DNA of 64,000 nucleotides from an uncultured Rhodopila sp. Its GTDB lineage: Bacteria > Pseudomonadota > Alphaproteobacteria > Acetobacterales > Acetobacteraceae. A program made the translations under genes and the position numbers. The stretch covers positions 1 through 64,000 of the forward strand of contig NZ_CAIWTY010000087.1 of assembly GCF_903915725.1 (NCBI RefSeq). Direction: 5' to 3'. Below are positions 63,157 to 64,000 of this stretch, piece after piece (position 1 is the stretch's first letter; each line of letters begins with the position of its first letter). The notes under the pieces are model-generated. The model was given only the letters and a program-made list of their open reading frames with translations, ran no database searches and was not told the DNA's origin.

Positions 63157-63170
63157 TTGATCTGAATCAA
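63157..63170 (-). promoter_or_regulatory. FNR box of the ubiTUV operon
   Basis: TTGATCTGAATCAA is a perfect TTGAT-N4-ATCAA site for FNR/FnrL/FixK-type regulators, flanked so that ATTGAT...ATCAAT pairs over 6 bp. The centre lies about 63 bp before the ubiT ATG; a class II activating position (-41.5) would put the transcript start near 63122. Confidence 0.85.
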
Positions 63171-63260
63171 TCGCCTGCGACGGAACAGCTCCAACGCAAC
63201 AATCGAAAATCATGGAAATCGCAACGAAAACCCGGAAACCCGGGTCTTTCTCTACCGATA

Positions 63261-64000
63261 TCATCGCCCCGCCAAAAGCGCCTCGATCCGGTCAACCAGG
63301 TCGTTGGTGCCGATGGGCTTGTGCGCCAGCGAATAGGCGCCGGCGATCGCCGCACCCATCGCCAGCGCCGCCTCGTCGCCGACATAACCGGTCAGCAGCA
63401 CCGCCGGCAGGTCCGCACGCACCGTCTGCGCCGCCCGGATCAGGGCAATGCCGTTCATCCCCGGCATCGACAGGTCCGTAACCAGCACATCCACAGCGTC
63501 TCCGGCGGCGAGCAGCGCAAGCGCCTCCTCGCCACCCGCGGCGGTCAGCACGCCATAGCCCCGATCCTCCAGATTCTGCGCCAGCAATTCGCGCAGCGCC
63601 TCCTCATCGTCCACCAGCAAAACCCGCGCCGATGCCCTCGCGACGCTGGTCCCGCAAGCCGCGAGCTCAACCTCATCGCCGGCCGCAACCGCTTGGCTGC
63701 CGCTTCCGGCATCATGCGCCGGCAGCCACAGCCTGACGGTGGTGCCCGCGCACGGGCTGCTCTCGACGGTCAGTGCGCCGCCGGATTGCTCGGCGAAACC
63801 GCGCGCCATCGGCAGCCCAAGCCCGGTGCCGACGCCCGCGGGCTTGGTCGTGAAGAACGGTTCGTAAGCGCGGGCAAGCGTCTTGGCGTCCATGCCCATG
63901 CCGGTATCCGCGACTTCGATCCTCACATAACGCCCTGCGCACAAACCGACTCCGTCGGCTGGCACGTCCTCGGCCGCGGCCGATAGCGTCAGCCGCCCGC
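63261..64000 (-). CDS. Hybrid sensor histidine kinase, C-terminal part (cut by window edge)
   Basis: The frame is open to the right edge. The first part is the end of a HATPase_c domain: RYVRIEVADTGMGMDAKTLA (N/G1 box), FFTTKPAGVGTGLGLPMARG (F and G2 boxes). It is followed by a receiver domain: ARVLLVDDEEALRELLAQNL (acidic pocket), VDVLVTDLSMPGMNGIALIR (phospho-Asp), LTGYVGDEAALAMG and HKPIGTNDLVDRIEALLAGR (conserved Lys). The sensor and dimerisation parts lie outside the window. It is downstream of, and unrelated in direction to, the FNR box. Confidence 0.9.
   Translation of the reverse strand, partial: GRLTLSAAAEDVPADGVGLCAGRYVRIEVADTGMGMDAKTLARAYEPFFTTKPAGVGTGLGLPMARGFAEQSGGALTVESSPCAGTTVRLWLPAHDAGSGSQAVAAGDEVELAACGTSVARASARVLLVDDEEALRELLAQNLEDRGYGVLTAAGGEEALALLAAGDAVDVLVTDLSMPGMNGIALIRAAQTVRADLPAVLLTGYVGDEAALAMGAAIAGAYSLAHKPIGTNDLVDRIEALLAGR

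Overview
The window is about 64 kb of uniformly GC-rich, densely coding alphaproteobacterial DNA. GTG starts and ATGA/GTGA gene overlaps are common. An ECF11-type RpoE/ChrR pair, the O2-independent ubiquinone genes ubiTUV, a benzoyl-CoA (box) pathway, a PEP-CTERM protein and GC-rich interspersed palindromes together suggest a metabolically versatile, facultatively anaerobic member of the Rhodospirillales, plausibly Acetobacteraceae. That placement is inference; there is no rRNA or other direct marker. I saw no tRNA, rRNA or CRISPR array.

Layout. 0-1 kb: the tail of an ISAzo13-like transposase and two small unknown genes. 1-3.5 kb: a flavin monooxygenase and a convergent membrane acyltransferase. 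3.6-11.1 kb: a stress/lipid locus. One arm (minus) is rpoE-type sigma, chrR-type anti-sigma, lipoprotein esterase, DUF1295 reductase-like protein and a CFA-like methyltransferase. The other arm (plus) is an FAD amine-oxidase-like protein, DUF1365 and a CFA synthase-like methyltransferase. Between the arms lie two back-to-back promoters of the form TGATCC-N16-CGTA, so the sigma factor probably controls itself and both arms. 11.2-15.4 kb: a GH42-like secreted hydrolase, an FNR-type box ahead of a HicA-like protein and PPK2, and a PEP-CTERM protein. 15.5-20.2 kb: tandem glycine riboswitch and gcvT-gcvH-gcvP. 20.4-21.9 kb: aldo/keto reductase and RidA.

22-28.4 kb: a box operon (benzoate-CoA ligase, alpha/beta hydrolase, boxC, boxB, sulfurtransferase) with a TGCA-N6-TGCA operator at its promoter; boxA, boxD and boxR are not in the window. 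28.8-34.6 kb: a TRAP solute-binding protein, an MCP fused to a PilZ domain, a BrnT/HTH toxin-antitoxin pair and a Cache-type MCP. 34.7-44.8 kb: rarA, a branched-chain-amino-acid-type binding protein, twin amidases with small AtzG-like partners, Nudix, nitroreductase, an Ldh2-type dehydrogenase and panB. 45-51.4 kb: an M16 peptidase and a YtcA-HlyD-FUSC-TolC efflux operon. 51.4-55.3 kb: hemJ, a HAD phosphatase, class II DAHP synthase and a nicotinate phosphoribosyltransferase-family gene. 55.3-57.7 kb: a lower-GC accessory patch with an HTH/PIN toxin-antitoxin pair and a VapB remnant. 57.8-64 kb: enoyl-CoA hydratase, amidohydrolase, DUF4142 protein, ubiT-ubiU-ubiV behind a canonical FNR box, and the C-terminal part of a hybrid histidine kinase.

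Two interspersed repeat families recur. One is a GC-rich palindrome of about 80-105 bp; three copies appear to be translated in frame as part of proteins. The other is a hairpin of about 105-125 bp whose arms are built from an 11-base unit resembling AACACAGATGA.
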